Positions 1 to 7,917 of a DNA stretch of 64,000 nucleotides are shown piece after piece. The stretch's first letter is position 1; each line of letters opens with the position of its first letter. The stretch spans positions 60,163-124,162 of the forward strand of contig NZ_JAYGHP010000014.1 in the NCBI RefSeq assembly GCF_034932065.1. The letters run 5' to 3'. Source of the DNA: Crocosphaera sp. UHCC 0190. GTDB taxonomy: Bacteria; Cyanobacteriota; Cyanobacteriia; Cyanobacteriales; Microcystaceae. The notes under the pieces were generated by a model. It was not told where the DNA came from and did not search any database. It saw only the letters and a program-made list of their open reading frames with translations. A program made the position numbers and the translations under genes.

Positions 1-192
1 GTTTATACAGGAGCAGGAACAGTTCAACAAGGGCGTAATAGTTCCCATTTAGTGGGAGGAAGTCAACCGTTACCCTATGGAGTAACGGGGCCAGTAATTG
101 GGACACAAATTAGCGTTCCTGTTGATATTTACAGCCCTGCTCACGATCCTAATTTTATCAATAATACATTAGGTACAGGCTTTCATCATTAA
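1..192 (+). CDS. C-terminal end of an unrecognised protein (partial)
   Basis: Reading frame 1 is open from the first base to a TAA at 190-192, giving the last 63 residues of a protein whose start lies outside the window. The tail is rich in Gly, Asn, Gln and Pro and ends in GTGFHH. It has no charged clusters or membrane segment, which would fit an exported or extracellular protein, but I recognise no family. The next gene starts 45 bases on with its own strong ribosome binding site and also encodes an exported Asn/Gln-rich protein, so the two may be co-transcribed. Function unknown. Confidence 0.55.
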   Translation, partial: VYTGAGTVQQGRNSSHLVGGSQPLPYGVTGPVIGTQISVPVDIYSPAHDPNFINNTLGTGFHH

Positions 193-237
193 TTTTCTCA
201 AAAATACTCATGTTAGTCAAAAATTAGGAGGTGTTTT

Positions 238-645
238 ATGTTGATTTTTAGACCTTATTTATTGTCCCTTACTTTTCTCTTATCACTAACGGCTTATCAA
301 CCGGTTAGGGCTGATCAATATCAATCATGGGTAGGAGAATTTGATGCCAATAAACATTGTAATATTTCTGAGATCCACAATCAAAGACAAGGCGCAGGTT
401 ATGATAATCATGCAACAGTAAATGAAACCAACATTACCCATACTGAACATCATAGTAGTCAGGTGACAGGTTCTAATACTGGTTGGGAATCTAGCAATGT
501 TGATTTAATTAGACAACAAGATTGTTCAGCCGTCATTCAATCAGAAGCTTATCGTTATGCAACCTATCAACAAACCCAAACAGCCCGTGAGATTAATGAT
601 ACTCAACTTCGCCAAAGTTTCTTAGGTAATATGTTGGCTTGGTAA
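238..645 (+). CDS. Small secreted hypothetical protein
   Basis: A 135-residue protein with a clear signal peptide: Arg near the N-terminus, a hydrophobic core at about residues 7-20 and a likely cleavage after the Ala of VRA near residue 25. The mature part is polar, rich in Asn, Gln, His and Thr, with two cysteines (about residues 41 and 96) that could form a disulfide. An AGGAGG ribosome binding site lies 7 bases before the ATG, supporting this start. No family recognised. It sits between the end of another apparently exported protein and a rho-independent terminator, so it probably closes a transcription unit that begins outside the window. Confidence 0.75.
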   Translation: MLIFRPYLLSLTFLLSLTAYQPVRADQYQSWVGEFDANKHCNISEIHNQRQGAGYDNHATVNETNITHTEHHSSQVTGSNTGWESSNVDLIRQQDCSAVIQSEAYRYATYQQTQTAREINDTQLRQSFLGNMLAW

Positions 646-703
646 GGTGTAAAAAAACTAAAATAAGTATTTTTTACTTTCTAATTGCTGACTATCAATC
701 AAT

Positions 704-744
704 GGGTTAAGGGTTGTTAACAAGTATCCTTTAACCCTTTTTTT
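704..744 (+). terminator. Rho-independent terminator after the secreted protein gene
   Basis: GGGTTAAGG (704-712) pairs with CCTTTAACCC (728-737) with one bulged T, followed directly by a run of seven T. It separates the small secreted protein from the CHAT/STAND operon that begins at 779. Confidence 0.75.
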
Positions 745-752
745 GGATAAAA

Positions 753-768
753 TATACTAAAATAGAGG
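753..768 (+). promoter_or_regulatory. Candidate -10 box and ribosome binding site of the CHAT/STAND operon
   Basis: TATACTAAAAT (753-763) offers overlapping -10-like hexamers, and GAGG (765-768) lies 10 bases before a TTG at 779. The spacing favours that TTG over the in-frame ATG at 791, which has no ribosome binding site of its own. If the -10 box is used, GAGG would lie at the very start of the RNA, so one of the two assignments may be wrong. No good -35 box is visible. Confidence 0.3.
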
Positions 769-778
769 TAAAAATCTA

Positions 779-2191
779 TTGCTCAAAGCTATGAATAATT
801 TACCATCTTATTGGACCTTATGCTGCCTCAGCTTGAATCATCCCAGGGGTTATGAGTTTAAAAAATTAACAACCGCCCAAACTTGGCTAGAAAAACAGAC
901 TAATATTTCTGATACTTCCCAGGTAGTTATAGACATCTTAATGACCTTATTTCGTCAAAGACAAAAGAAAAATTTACGACAAAACGCCCTGGCAGGTTTA
1001 TGTTTAAGGTGTTATGTTTCCTCTCCCATTCTTAAAGCTTGCAAAAGTCTTGCAAATCGCTTTAGTAGCCATCAATTATTTACCCATCAAGACTTATTGT
1101 CGTTTGTTTTAGATGATGATGGAGAGTCTTTAATTGTTCTAGATGAAACAGAGGAAAATCAAGTTATTCTTGATGAACAGAATCTAACTAAATCAAGACA
1201 ATATCAATTATTTACTGTTGAGATTTTACAGAGTTATCAAAGTCAGAAAGCCAATCGATTGAGTTTGTCTAATTGGGCTTATAAAAAAACAGAACAAAAT
1301 AGTGAGTTAGTCAAATTCCTAGAGGATTTTGGCTTTAAAAACTTGAGTGACTGGGCTTTATTAAATAGAATTAGACAGCATCAACTAGCAGACTTTTCTC
1401 CTAAAGATCAAGAAATTATTAAAGCTTTCCACAAAATCTATCGACGCGATCGCCGTCAACAAAAAGCCAAAAGTAAATGTCTTGATCCGTCAATTATTCA
1501 ACTTCAAGAAATGGGAGAATTATTACCAAAACTAAAAAATCATGAGCCAGATATTTTAGTCAAAGAATTAAGAAGAATTGCCGCCCAACTTCGTACATAT
1601 AATGTCTGGCAATCTAAGGAATCTTTAGAAATTTTTGATGCTGATGAAGGAGGAACAAGCACTAGAGAAATTGCTTATGAAGGGGTTGATGAAGTAGCGA
1701 TCGAAGAAAACGAAATTCTGACTAAACTAAATCAAGAATTAGAAAAAATCTTTCATAAAAGTTTAGTACAAAGCCTTGAATATAGATTAAATAAACTCAA
1801 AAAAAGTAAGAATTATGCGCCTTATGCTGAGCAATTTCTACCCGTTTTAAATAGTTACTATCAAGAAGCAAAACCCATTAAAGAAATTGCAGAAGCAATG
1901 AATATTAGTTGGGACAAAGCTAGAAGAATTTTTAATCCAGGAGATTTACTCAAACAAATTCGGACAACAACCACAAATCAATTAGTTGAGTATCTCTTAA
2001 AATTGGCACAAGCTAAAGGGTTAACAACTAATCCTCCTGATGTTAATTATTTAATGACCTTAACAACCCAAATTGAAGCCTTTACTGATCACAAAATTTT
2101 TGAAGAAGCCGCTTCAGAAATTCGTGCCGGAAAGAACAGAAAGTTTGAGAGTTTTTATGCTAAAACCCTCAAAGAATATCTCACTAAATAG
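779..2191 (+). CDS. Sigma-factor-like regulator at the head of a CHAT/STAND operon
   Basis: A soluble protein of 470 residues (TTG start at 779; 466 if the ATG at 791 is used). The middle is charged and helical: residues 185-235 contain a segment with LLNRIRQHQ and RRDRRQQK that recalls the helical core of a sigma factor. Near residues 355-395 there is a helix-turn-helix-like stretch (KEIAEAMNISWDKARRIF), as in region 4 of sigma-70 proteins. Proteins of this kind are found ahead of DUF1822 and CHAT genes in cyanobacteria; I infer a sigma or anti-sigma-like regulator. It lies 43 bases before the DUF1822 gene on the same strand, so it is probably the first gene of the operon. Whether it binds RNA polymerase cannot be told from sequence alone. 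Confidence 0.65.
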   Translation: MLKAMNNLPSYWTLCCLSLNHPRGYEFKKLTTAQTWLEKQTNISDTSQVVIDILMTLFRQRQKKNLRQNALAGLCLRCYVSSPILKACKSLANRFSSHQLFTHQDLLSFVLDDDGESLIVLDETEENQVILDEQNLTKSRQYQLFTVEILQSYQSQKANRLSLSNWAYKKTEQNSELVKFLEDFGFKNLSDWALLNRIRQHQLADFSPKDQEIIKAFHKIYRRDRRQQKAKSKCLDPSIIQLQEMGELLPKLKNHEPDILVKELRRIAAQLRTYNVWQSKESLEIFDADEGGTSTREIAYEGVDEVAIEENEILTKLNQELEKIFHKSLVQSLEYRLNKLKKSKNYAPYAEQFLPVLNSYYQEAKPIKEIAEAMNISWDKARRIFNPGDLLKQIRTTTTNQLVEYLLKLAQAKGLTTNPPDVNYLMTLTTQIEAFTDHKIFEEAASEIRAGKNRKFESFYAKTLKEYLTK

Positions 2192-2234
2192 TGATTAATA
2201 CAAGAGAAAAGTTTTTCTATTTTGGAGAAATACC

Positions 2235-3254
2235 ATGACTAACTTAACCATTGAATCCAGTGTTTTTCGCTTACTCATACCAGAAGAAATTGGACTAGAT
2301 ACTGATGACTACGAATTAGCTAATCAGATGAGTAAAATCAAGGGTGATGAATCTCAACAATGGCAAGCTTATTTAAACGGATTGGGAATGTTAGCCTTAG
2401 AAAAATGGCTGATTGAACACTTTAAAAATGAGTCAATTAATCGACAAATAGAAAGTTTAGATAAAGTTGCTTACCTACAACTTAAGAACTTTAGATTTTG
2501 TCTTATTATTCAGGAAGAGTTTCTACAAGATAGCATATTTATTTCCCCAGATTTAATTCAGAATGCTGAAGCAACGGCTCATTTTTATGTAATACTAGAA
2601 GTCTTAGAAGAAGCAGAAAGTGTAATGATTAGAGGATTTCTGAGCTATGATAAACTGAGTCATTTAGTCAAGAAAAAGCATCAATATTTATCTTTATTTG
2701 ACTTAGATACTGAACCAAATCATTTATTAGTCTCCTGTCAATATTTGTCAGCTTCAGCAATTCCTCTGCCTCAAAGTGCGATCAATCAAGTTAAAGAAGA
2801 AATTACCCAAACTATCATTAATCTTCGTCAAAGCTTAGATGAGTTTATTGAATTAGGTTGGCAGACTTTAGATACTTTATTAAGTCCTGACGTTGCATTA
2901 TCATTTGCAACTCGTAGTATTTCTGAGGTCATAAAAGTCGGTAAATCAATTAGTTTTGATAGTTCATCAGGACAGCAAAGCGTTATTTTATTATTAACCG
3001 TTACACCTGCGGAAGATGATAAATCTCGCATTTATTTTCAGATAGTTTCAAGTAAAAATCAAGCTTATTTACCCCCAAATCTTCAATTAAAAGTTAGTTC
3101 TTCATCAGGTAAACTTTTACAGGAACCTGTTTTTTCAGGAGAACAAGATTCAGCAATTCAACTTAATCCCTTTAAGGGTAAATCAGGAAAATCATTTCAA
3201 ATTGAGGTAAATTTTAATGACAGTTGTATCTACCAAGAAATCTTTCAACTCTAA
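2235..3254 (+). CDS. DUF1822 family protein
   Basis: A 339-residue soluble protein. The N-terminal region carries the pattern typical of DUF1822: an LLIPEEIG segment near residue 14, then WQAYLNGLGMLALEKWL at about residues 42-60. The C-terminal 100 residues look like a beta-rich domain (LKVSSSSGKLLQ and similar strands). DUF1822 is a largely cyanobacterial family of unknown function, often beside CHAT proteins and sigma-like genes, as here. The start ATG follows TTTGGAGAAATACC, a good ribosome binding site. The 3' end overlaps the CHAT/STAND gene by 38 bases, suggesting translational coupling and a shared complex or pathway. Confidence 0.8.
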   Translation: MTNLTIESSVFRLLIPEEIGLDTDDYELANQMSKIKGDESQQWQAYLNGLGMLALEKWLIEHFKNESINRQIESLDKVAYLQLKNFRFCLIIQEEFLQDSIFISPDLIQNAEATAHFYVILEVLEEAESVMIRGFLSYDKLSHLVKKKHQYLSLFDLDTEPNHLLVSCQYLSASAIPLPQSAINQVKEEITQTIINLRQSLDEFIELGWQTLDTLLSPDVALSFATRSISEVIKVGKSISFDSSSGQQSVILLLTVTPAEDDKSRIYFQIVSSKNQAYLPPNLQLKVSSSSGKLLQEPVFSGEQDSAIQLNPFKGKSGKSFQIEVNFNDSCIYQEIFQL

Positions 3255-6200
3255 TGCTGATTCCGTCATTGTGATTAACTTTGGACTGGGGAATCTAGAG
3301 CAAGGATTTCCCTTTATTACCACACAATTATGGTCTATTGATTACCCTTTACCACAACAAATTACAGGTAATTTACCTGATAATAAAACCTTGGTTAATT
3401 GCTTTCAAGAATGGCGAGATGAATATCAAAATTTATTGAATATACTAGGTTCTTCTCGTTGGAGTAATAAAGATAATGATGAGGATGACTGGGAAGTCGA
3501 AGAATTACCAACCGCTGAAAAATTAGAGGGATATTCATCTGAAATTCAAACTCAATTAAATCAGTGGTTAATGACTGCTGGTTTTGCTATTATTGAACAA
3601 AAATTAAGATCTCAATTGGATCAAAATAGTTCAATTCGGTTAATATTAGAAACTGATGATGATATTTTACGCCGCTTACCTTGGCACCTTTGGACATTTT
3701 TAGAAGATCATCCTTTAACAGAAATTGCCTTAAGTCGTCCTAATTATTTACGTCATCCTATCAAAAAGATTCTTAAAACTCGTAAAAAAGTTAGAATTTT
3801 AGCGATTGTTGGCAATACAAATGGCATTGATGAAGCGCAAGAAAAACAATGGTTAAATAATTTATCTGATGCTGAAGTTAACTTTTTAATTAAACCCTCT
3901 CATAGCCAACTTAATCAATATTTATCTAATTTTCAAGGATGGGATATTCTCTTTTTTGCTGGCCATAGTCAGACAGAAGGAGAAACAGGAAGACTCTATA
4001 TTAACGATCAAAAAGAGAAAAATCACAATAGTATCACTATTAAGCAGTTAAAAGAATCACTAAAAGAAGCATTAACTAATGGATTACAATTAGCCATTTT
4101 TAACTCCTGTGATGGGTTAGGATTAGGTAATGATTTAGCCAGTTTATACATTCCCCTAACTATTGTGATGCGGGAACCTGTACCGAATGGAGTTGCACAA
4201 GCTTTTTTTCATCAATTTCTGCAAGGATATACTCAGGAAAAATTGCCTTTTTATCTCGCATTTAAACGAGCCAGAAATAAATTACAAAGCATAGAAAATG
4301 ACTATCCTGGTGCTTCTTGGTTGCCTATTATTTTCCAAAATCCTGCCTTTTTTCCACCAAGCTGGTTACAATTAGGGGGAATTCCTCCTTGTCCTTATCG
4401 GGGATTATTAGCATTTCAAGAAGCAGATGCAGAAGTTTTTTATGGACGAAAAACTATTATCAAAAACCTAGTTAATTTGGTCAAAAAAAATCCTTTAGTT
4501 CCCCTTGTTGCTGCGTCAGGAAGTGGTAAATCTTCTGTTATTTTTGCCGGATTAATTCCCCAGTTACGTCAAGATTCTCAACTAAATTGGCAAATTATTT
4601 GGTTACGGCCTAGTCAGAATCCTTTTGAGGGGTTAGGAAAAGCATTGGCCCCTTTAATTAATAATTCTGTAACCCGTATTCAAGAATTAGAATTAGAACT
4701 GAATTTAGCAAGTAATTATCTAAAAATAAAAGACTCTTTAGAAAGTATAATTAAACCATTAGGAAATTCTAGCAGATTACTTTTAGTAATTGATCAATTT
4801 GAAGAACTTTTTACCCTTTGTCAACCCTCCCAATGTCAAGGATTTTTAGATGATTTGGTTGAGGCAATTAAGAAAGTACCTGCATTTAGTGTGGTAATTA
4901 CTTTAAGAGCCGATTTTTTAGATAAAGTATTAGAGTCAGGTTCTTTTGGAGAATTGTTACAACGCTATGAAACACAATATCTTCTCCCCATGCAACGGGA
5001 TGAATTAGAAGCTGCAATTACTCAACCTGCTGCTTTAAATGGGGTTCAATTTGAAGCGGGATTAGTTGATAAATTAATTGATGAAGTTTGGGGAGAAGCA
5101 GGGTATTTACCCTTATTAGAATTTGCTTTAACCCAATTATGGAGTCAACAAGAAAAAGGATGGTTAACTCATCAAGCTTATCAAAATATTGGGGGAGTTA
5201 CATCAGCATTAGCTAACTATGCAGAATCAGTTTATGTACAATTATCAGAGGAGGATAGAGAACATTTACAAAAAATTTTTATTCAGTTGGTAAATGTTGG
5301 AGACAATAATAAATATACCCGTCGTATTGCCACTAAAGAGCAAGTGAAATATTGGGATTTAGTAACTCAATTAGCTTCTCATCGTTTAGTAATTACAAAC
5401 CGTCCTGACGAAACAGGAAAAGAAACCGTTGAAATGGTTCATGAAACCTTAATTTATAGTTGGCAAAGATTTTATCAATGGATTGAAGATAATCAAGATT
5501 TTTTGCATTGGAATTCTCGCTTAGCAATGACTTTATATCAATGGGAAAGTCATGAAAAAGCAAGCGGTTATTTACTAAAAGAGACACCTTTATTAGAAGC
5601 AAAAAACTGGTATAAACAGCGATTTGATGAATTAAGTGATATTCAAATTAAGTTTATTGAAAATAGTTTAAAATTAAGACGTAGAAACCAAATTAAGTTA
5701 GTTTCTCTTACCAGTATTGTAACCCTTAGTATTTTTAGCATTCTAGGATTAGCTTGGACACAATATCAACAAAAACAATTAGAACAATTAATTCGCTATG
5801 CCTCGTCCCAAGTGATTACCTCAGACAATATTAATAATGTTATGAATATTCTACCTAACTATTTAGATAAAGTCAATAAAAATCAAAATCAACAAGATTT
5901 TGAAAAGGTCATGGGAGATTATCGGCAAGTTTTAATGGTTGCAACTAATACCAATGAAGCAATTCAGGAAAACCCTGATAATTTTAAAATTTCAACCTCA
6001 CAGAAACAACAATTAAAAGAGATTGCTAAACAAGCTGAATCATCTTTGGCAGAAATGATTTATAAGTACAGAATACCCAGACTTAAACAGCAATTAGAAA
6101 ATCAAGAATTTGGCAGTAAAAAAGTTAGTAATAATCTTAATAATAATCCTAATGAGATAGAAATTGATGCCACAAAAACTCAATATACAGGAGCATTAGA

Positions 6201-6492
6201 AACCACTTATAATATAATTATGAATAGCATTGGAGTTAAAGCAGATCAAAACAATAATCAAATTCTAGATGAAGGGGAAGAAAATCTAATTCCTTGTGAA
6301 ACCCTCAAAGAAATTGAAAAAATATGGCGTAAAGCGACTAATAATCATTGTGGTTGGTATGGTTCACAAGAGATATTTGAGCCAAACTGTCAAGAACTTT
6401 TGGGACATACTTTGCTCAGTATTTTAATGTATCCTCCTGATATTCCCCTGTTAGATAATCGTCTTAATTATTGTCAAATTAAACCAGAATAG
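3217..6492 (+). CDS. CHAT-domain / STAND ATPase membrane protein with an EF-hand-like loop
   Basis: A 1091-residue multidomain protein. Residues 1-370 are a CHAT domain (caspase-like peptidase fold): the catalytic dyad is visible as His250 in FFAGHSQ and Cys298 in FNSCDG. After a PCPYRGLLAF linker (about 392-402) comes a STAND-type NTPase with Walker A ASGSGKSS (433-440) and Walker B LLLVID ending at Asp526. A helical region follows, then one membrane segment at about 829-848. The last 240 residues include DQNNNQILDEGE at 1010-1021, which matches the EF-hand loop pattern at positions 1, 3, 5, 7, 9 and 12. The usual WD40 or TPR sensor repeats of STAND proteins are absent. The start overlaps DUF1822 by 38 bases; the N-terminal VIVINFGLGNLEQGFP fits the family. 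I infer a signal-gated protease; substrate unknown. Confidence 0.85.
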   Translation: MTVVSTKKSFNSNADSVIVINFGLGNLEQGFPFITTQLWSIDYPLPQQITGNLPDNKTLVNCFQEWRDEYQNLLNILGSSRWSNKDNDEDDWEVEELPTAEKLEGYSSEIQTQLNQWLMTAGFAIIEQKLRSQLDQNSSIRLILETDDDILRRLPWHLWTFLEDHPLTEIALSRPNYLRHPIKKILKTRKKVRILAIVGNTNGIDEAQEKQWLNNLSDAEVNFLIKPSHSQLNQYLSNFQGWDILFFAGHSQTEGETGRLYINDQKEKNHNSITIKQLKESLKEALTNGLQLAIFNSCDGLGLGNDLASLYIPLTIVMREPVPNGVAQAFFHQFLQGYTQEKLPFYLAFKRARNKLQSIENDYPGASWLPIIFQNPAFFPPSWLQLGGIPPCPYRGLLAFQEADAEVFYGRKTIIKNLVNLVKKNPLVPLVAASGSGKSSVIFAGLIPQLRQDSQLNWQIIWLRPSQNPFEGLGKALAPLINNSVTRIQELELELNLASNYLKIKDSLESIIKPLGNSSRLLLVIDQFEELFTLCQPSQCQGFLDDLVEAIKKVPAFSVVITLRADFLDKVLESGSFGELLQRYETQYLLPMQRDELEAAITQPAALNGVQFEAGLVDKLIDEVWGEAGYLPLLEFALTQLWSQQEKGWLTHQAYQNIGGVTSALANYAESVYVQLSEEDREHLQKIFIQLVNVGDNNKYTRRIATKEQVKYWDLVTQLASHRLVITNRPDETGKETVEMVHETLIYSWQRFYQWIEDNQDFLHWNSRLAMTLYQWESHEKASGYLLKETPLLEAKNWYKQRFDELSDIQIKFIENSLKLRRRNQIKLVSLTSIVTLSIFSILGLAWTQYQQKQLEQLIRYASSQVITSDNINNVMNILPNYLDKVNKNQNQQDFEKVMGDYRQVLMVATNTNEAIQENPDNFKISTSQKQQLKEIAKQAESSLAEMIYKYRIPRLKQQLENQEFGSKKVSNNLNNNPNEIEIDATKTQYTGALETTYNIIMNSIGVKADQNNNQILDEGEENLIPCETLKEIEKIWRKATNNHCGWYGSQEIFEPNCQELLGHTLLSILMYPPDIPLLDNRLNYCQIKPE

Positions 6493-6503
6493 GAAAACCT
6501 AAA

Positions 6504-7874
6504 ATGAGCAAAAAACATCCGAAAATTACTAACTTTATCACTATTATCATCTTATCTATTGCTTCGATAACGATTCCCCTTAAAAGCCATGGTGAAATTC
6601 CTGATTCTGCAAAAGTCACTCAAATTGTGGGTGCAAATTCTATGGGAATTCGTCGCCGTCGGGGTGGCATTGGGCCAGTTTCTTTAGAGACTATTATCAA
6701 ACTGTTTGATAAACTTGATATTCCTGGAGAAAGTGGCAATATTTTTGCTTTGCTTGAATTCTATAATAAGACTAATCAATCTATGGGATTAAAAATACAA
6801 GCAGGAATTAAAAATAATTTGAGAACTGCCTATTATTTTCCTTGTACTATTAACTTACAAGATAGCTTTGTTATTGAATGGACTAACCCAAAAACAAAGA
6901 GACAAGGATGTCAAAAGGGAATTAAAATTAGGCATAATAATGCGAAAGATAGTAGTAATAATATCCCTAAAATATTAGCCTCTCTCAATTATTTAGTTGC
7001 ACAAGAAACCCCCAGTCAATGGCGATATTGTACAGTTATCAATAACTCAGGAAAGGGATGGTTAGGTATTAGTAATTATCGCAGTGATCCCTGTAATAAA
7101 CCTTTAGAAGATTGTGGAAAAGCAGGACAAGAATCCTGTACAGAATTAACCTTTGATGATTGGGAAACATCAAGTCCAGAATTAATGGCTTCAATTTCCT
7201 GTGAAAATAATAAAACATTCATGGTAAAAGCAACAGGAGAAACTATTAAAGAAGAAGCAGAAATCCTATGGAAAGAAGCAGAAAATAGTGGGGCAATTTT
7301 TTGTGGATTACAAATTTTTAGTGGCGATGAAACTATTGTTGAACCTGCTCGTGAGCAAGAAACAAGCTTAGTACAAATTGGTAGTAAAGATTCCTGTTTT
7401 AACTATCAAGTAAGTCAAGGAGAAGTGAAGATAATAACTATTGCTAATCCTGACGGAATATCCTTACCCAAAGATAATCAATATCAATATTGTCAAGGGG
7501 ATAAACCTGATACAAAATCCTCCTTTGATTCCTCAACAGAATCTCTTGATATACAAATTTTTCAAGCAAAAAGCCGAGGGTTTGAATTTTGTAATCAACT
7601 ACAAGCAAGTGGGGGACAAGAGGGGGATTTAAGAACAATGCAATTAACCGCAACAGAAGGAATTCTTCGGATTAATTATCAAATGTATGGTGTCCCAGAT
7701 CAATTACGAGTTATTTACGAAGATCGAGAATTAGTCAATACAGGATTTGTCGGAGGTAGTAATACTTTATCCATTCCTTTTAAGGGAAAATCTGCTCAAA
7801 TTACAGTGGAAATTAAAGGGAATCAAGAACAATCATCAACTCAATGGGATTACACTGTATATTGTCCACAATAA
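6504..7874 (+). CDS. Secreted protein with C-terminal beta domain, last gene of the CHAT/STAND operon
   Basis: A 456-residue protein with an N-terminal hydrophobic signal (about residues 10-27, likely cleaved after SHG). It has about a dozen cysteines spread over the mature part, including three CGK/CTE-type Cys-rich stretches near residues 195-215. The last 75 residues form a beta pattern (LRINYQMYGVPDQL, then TGFVGGSNTLSIPF, ending WDYTVYCPQ) that resembles a beta-sandwich domain found at the C-terminus of many bacterial exported proteins. It begins 11 bases after the CHAT/STAND gene, so it is co-transcribed. Since the CHAT protein crosses the membrane once, this could be an extracytoplasmic partner or substrate; that is inference. 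No named family recognised for the N-terminal part. Confidence 0.7.
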   Translation: MSKKHPKITNFITIIILSIASITIPLKSHGEIPDSAKVTQIVGANSMGIRRRRGGIGPVSLETIIKLFDKLDIPGESGNIFALLEFYNKTNQSMGLKIQAGIKNNLRTAYYFPCTINLQDSFVIEWTNPKTKRQGCQKGIKIRHNNAKDSSNNIPKILASLNYLVAQETPSQWRYCTVINNSGKGWLGISNYRSDPCNKPLEDCGKAGQESCTELTFDDWETSSPELMASISCENNKTFMVKATGETIKEEAEILWKEAENSGAIFCGLQIFSGDETIVEPAREQETSLVQIGSKDSCFNYQVSQGEVKIITIANPDGISLPKDNQYQYCQGDKPDTKSSFDSSTESLDIQIFQAKSRGFEFCNQLQASGGQEGDLRTMQLTATEGILRINYQMYGVPDQLRVIYEDRELVNTGFVGGSNTLSIPFKGKSAQITVEIKGNQEQSSTQWDYTVYCPQ

Positions 7875-7917
7875 TGGCCCTGACGATGCCTTTTCGGTAT
7901 TTTAATGATCTTTACAA

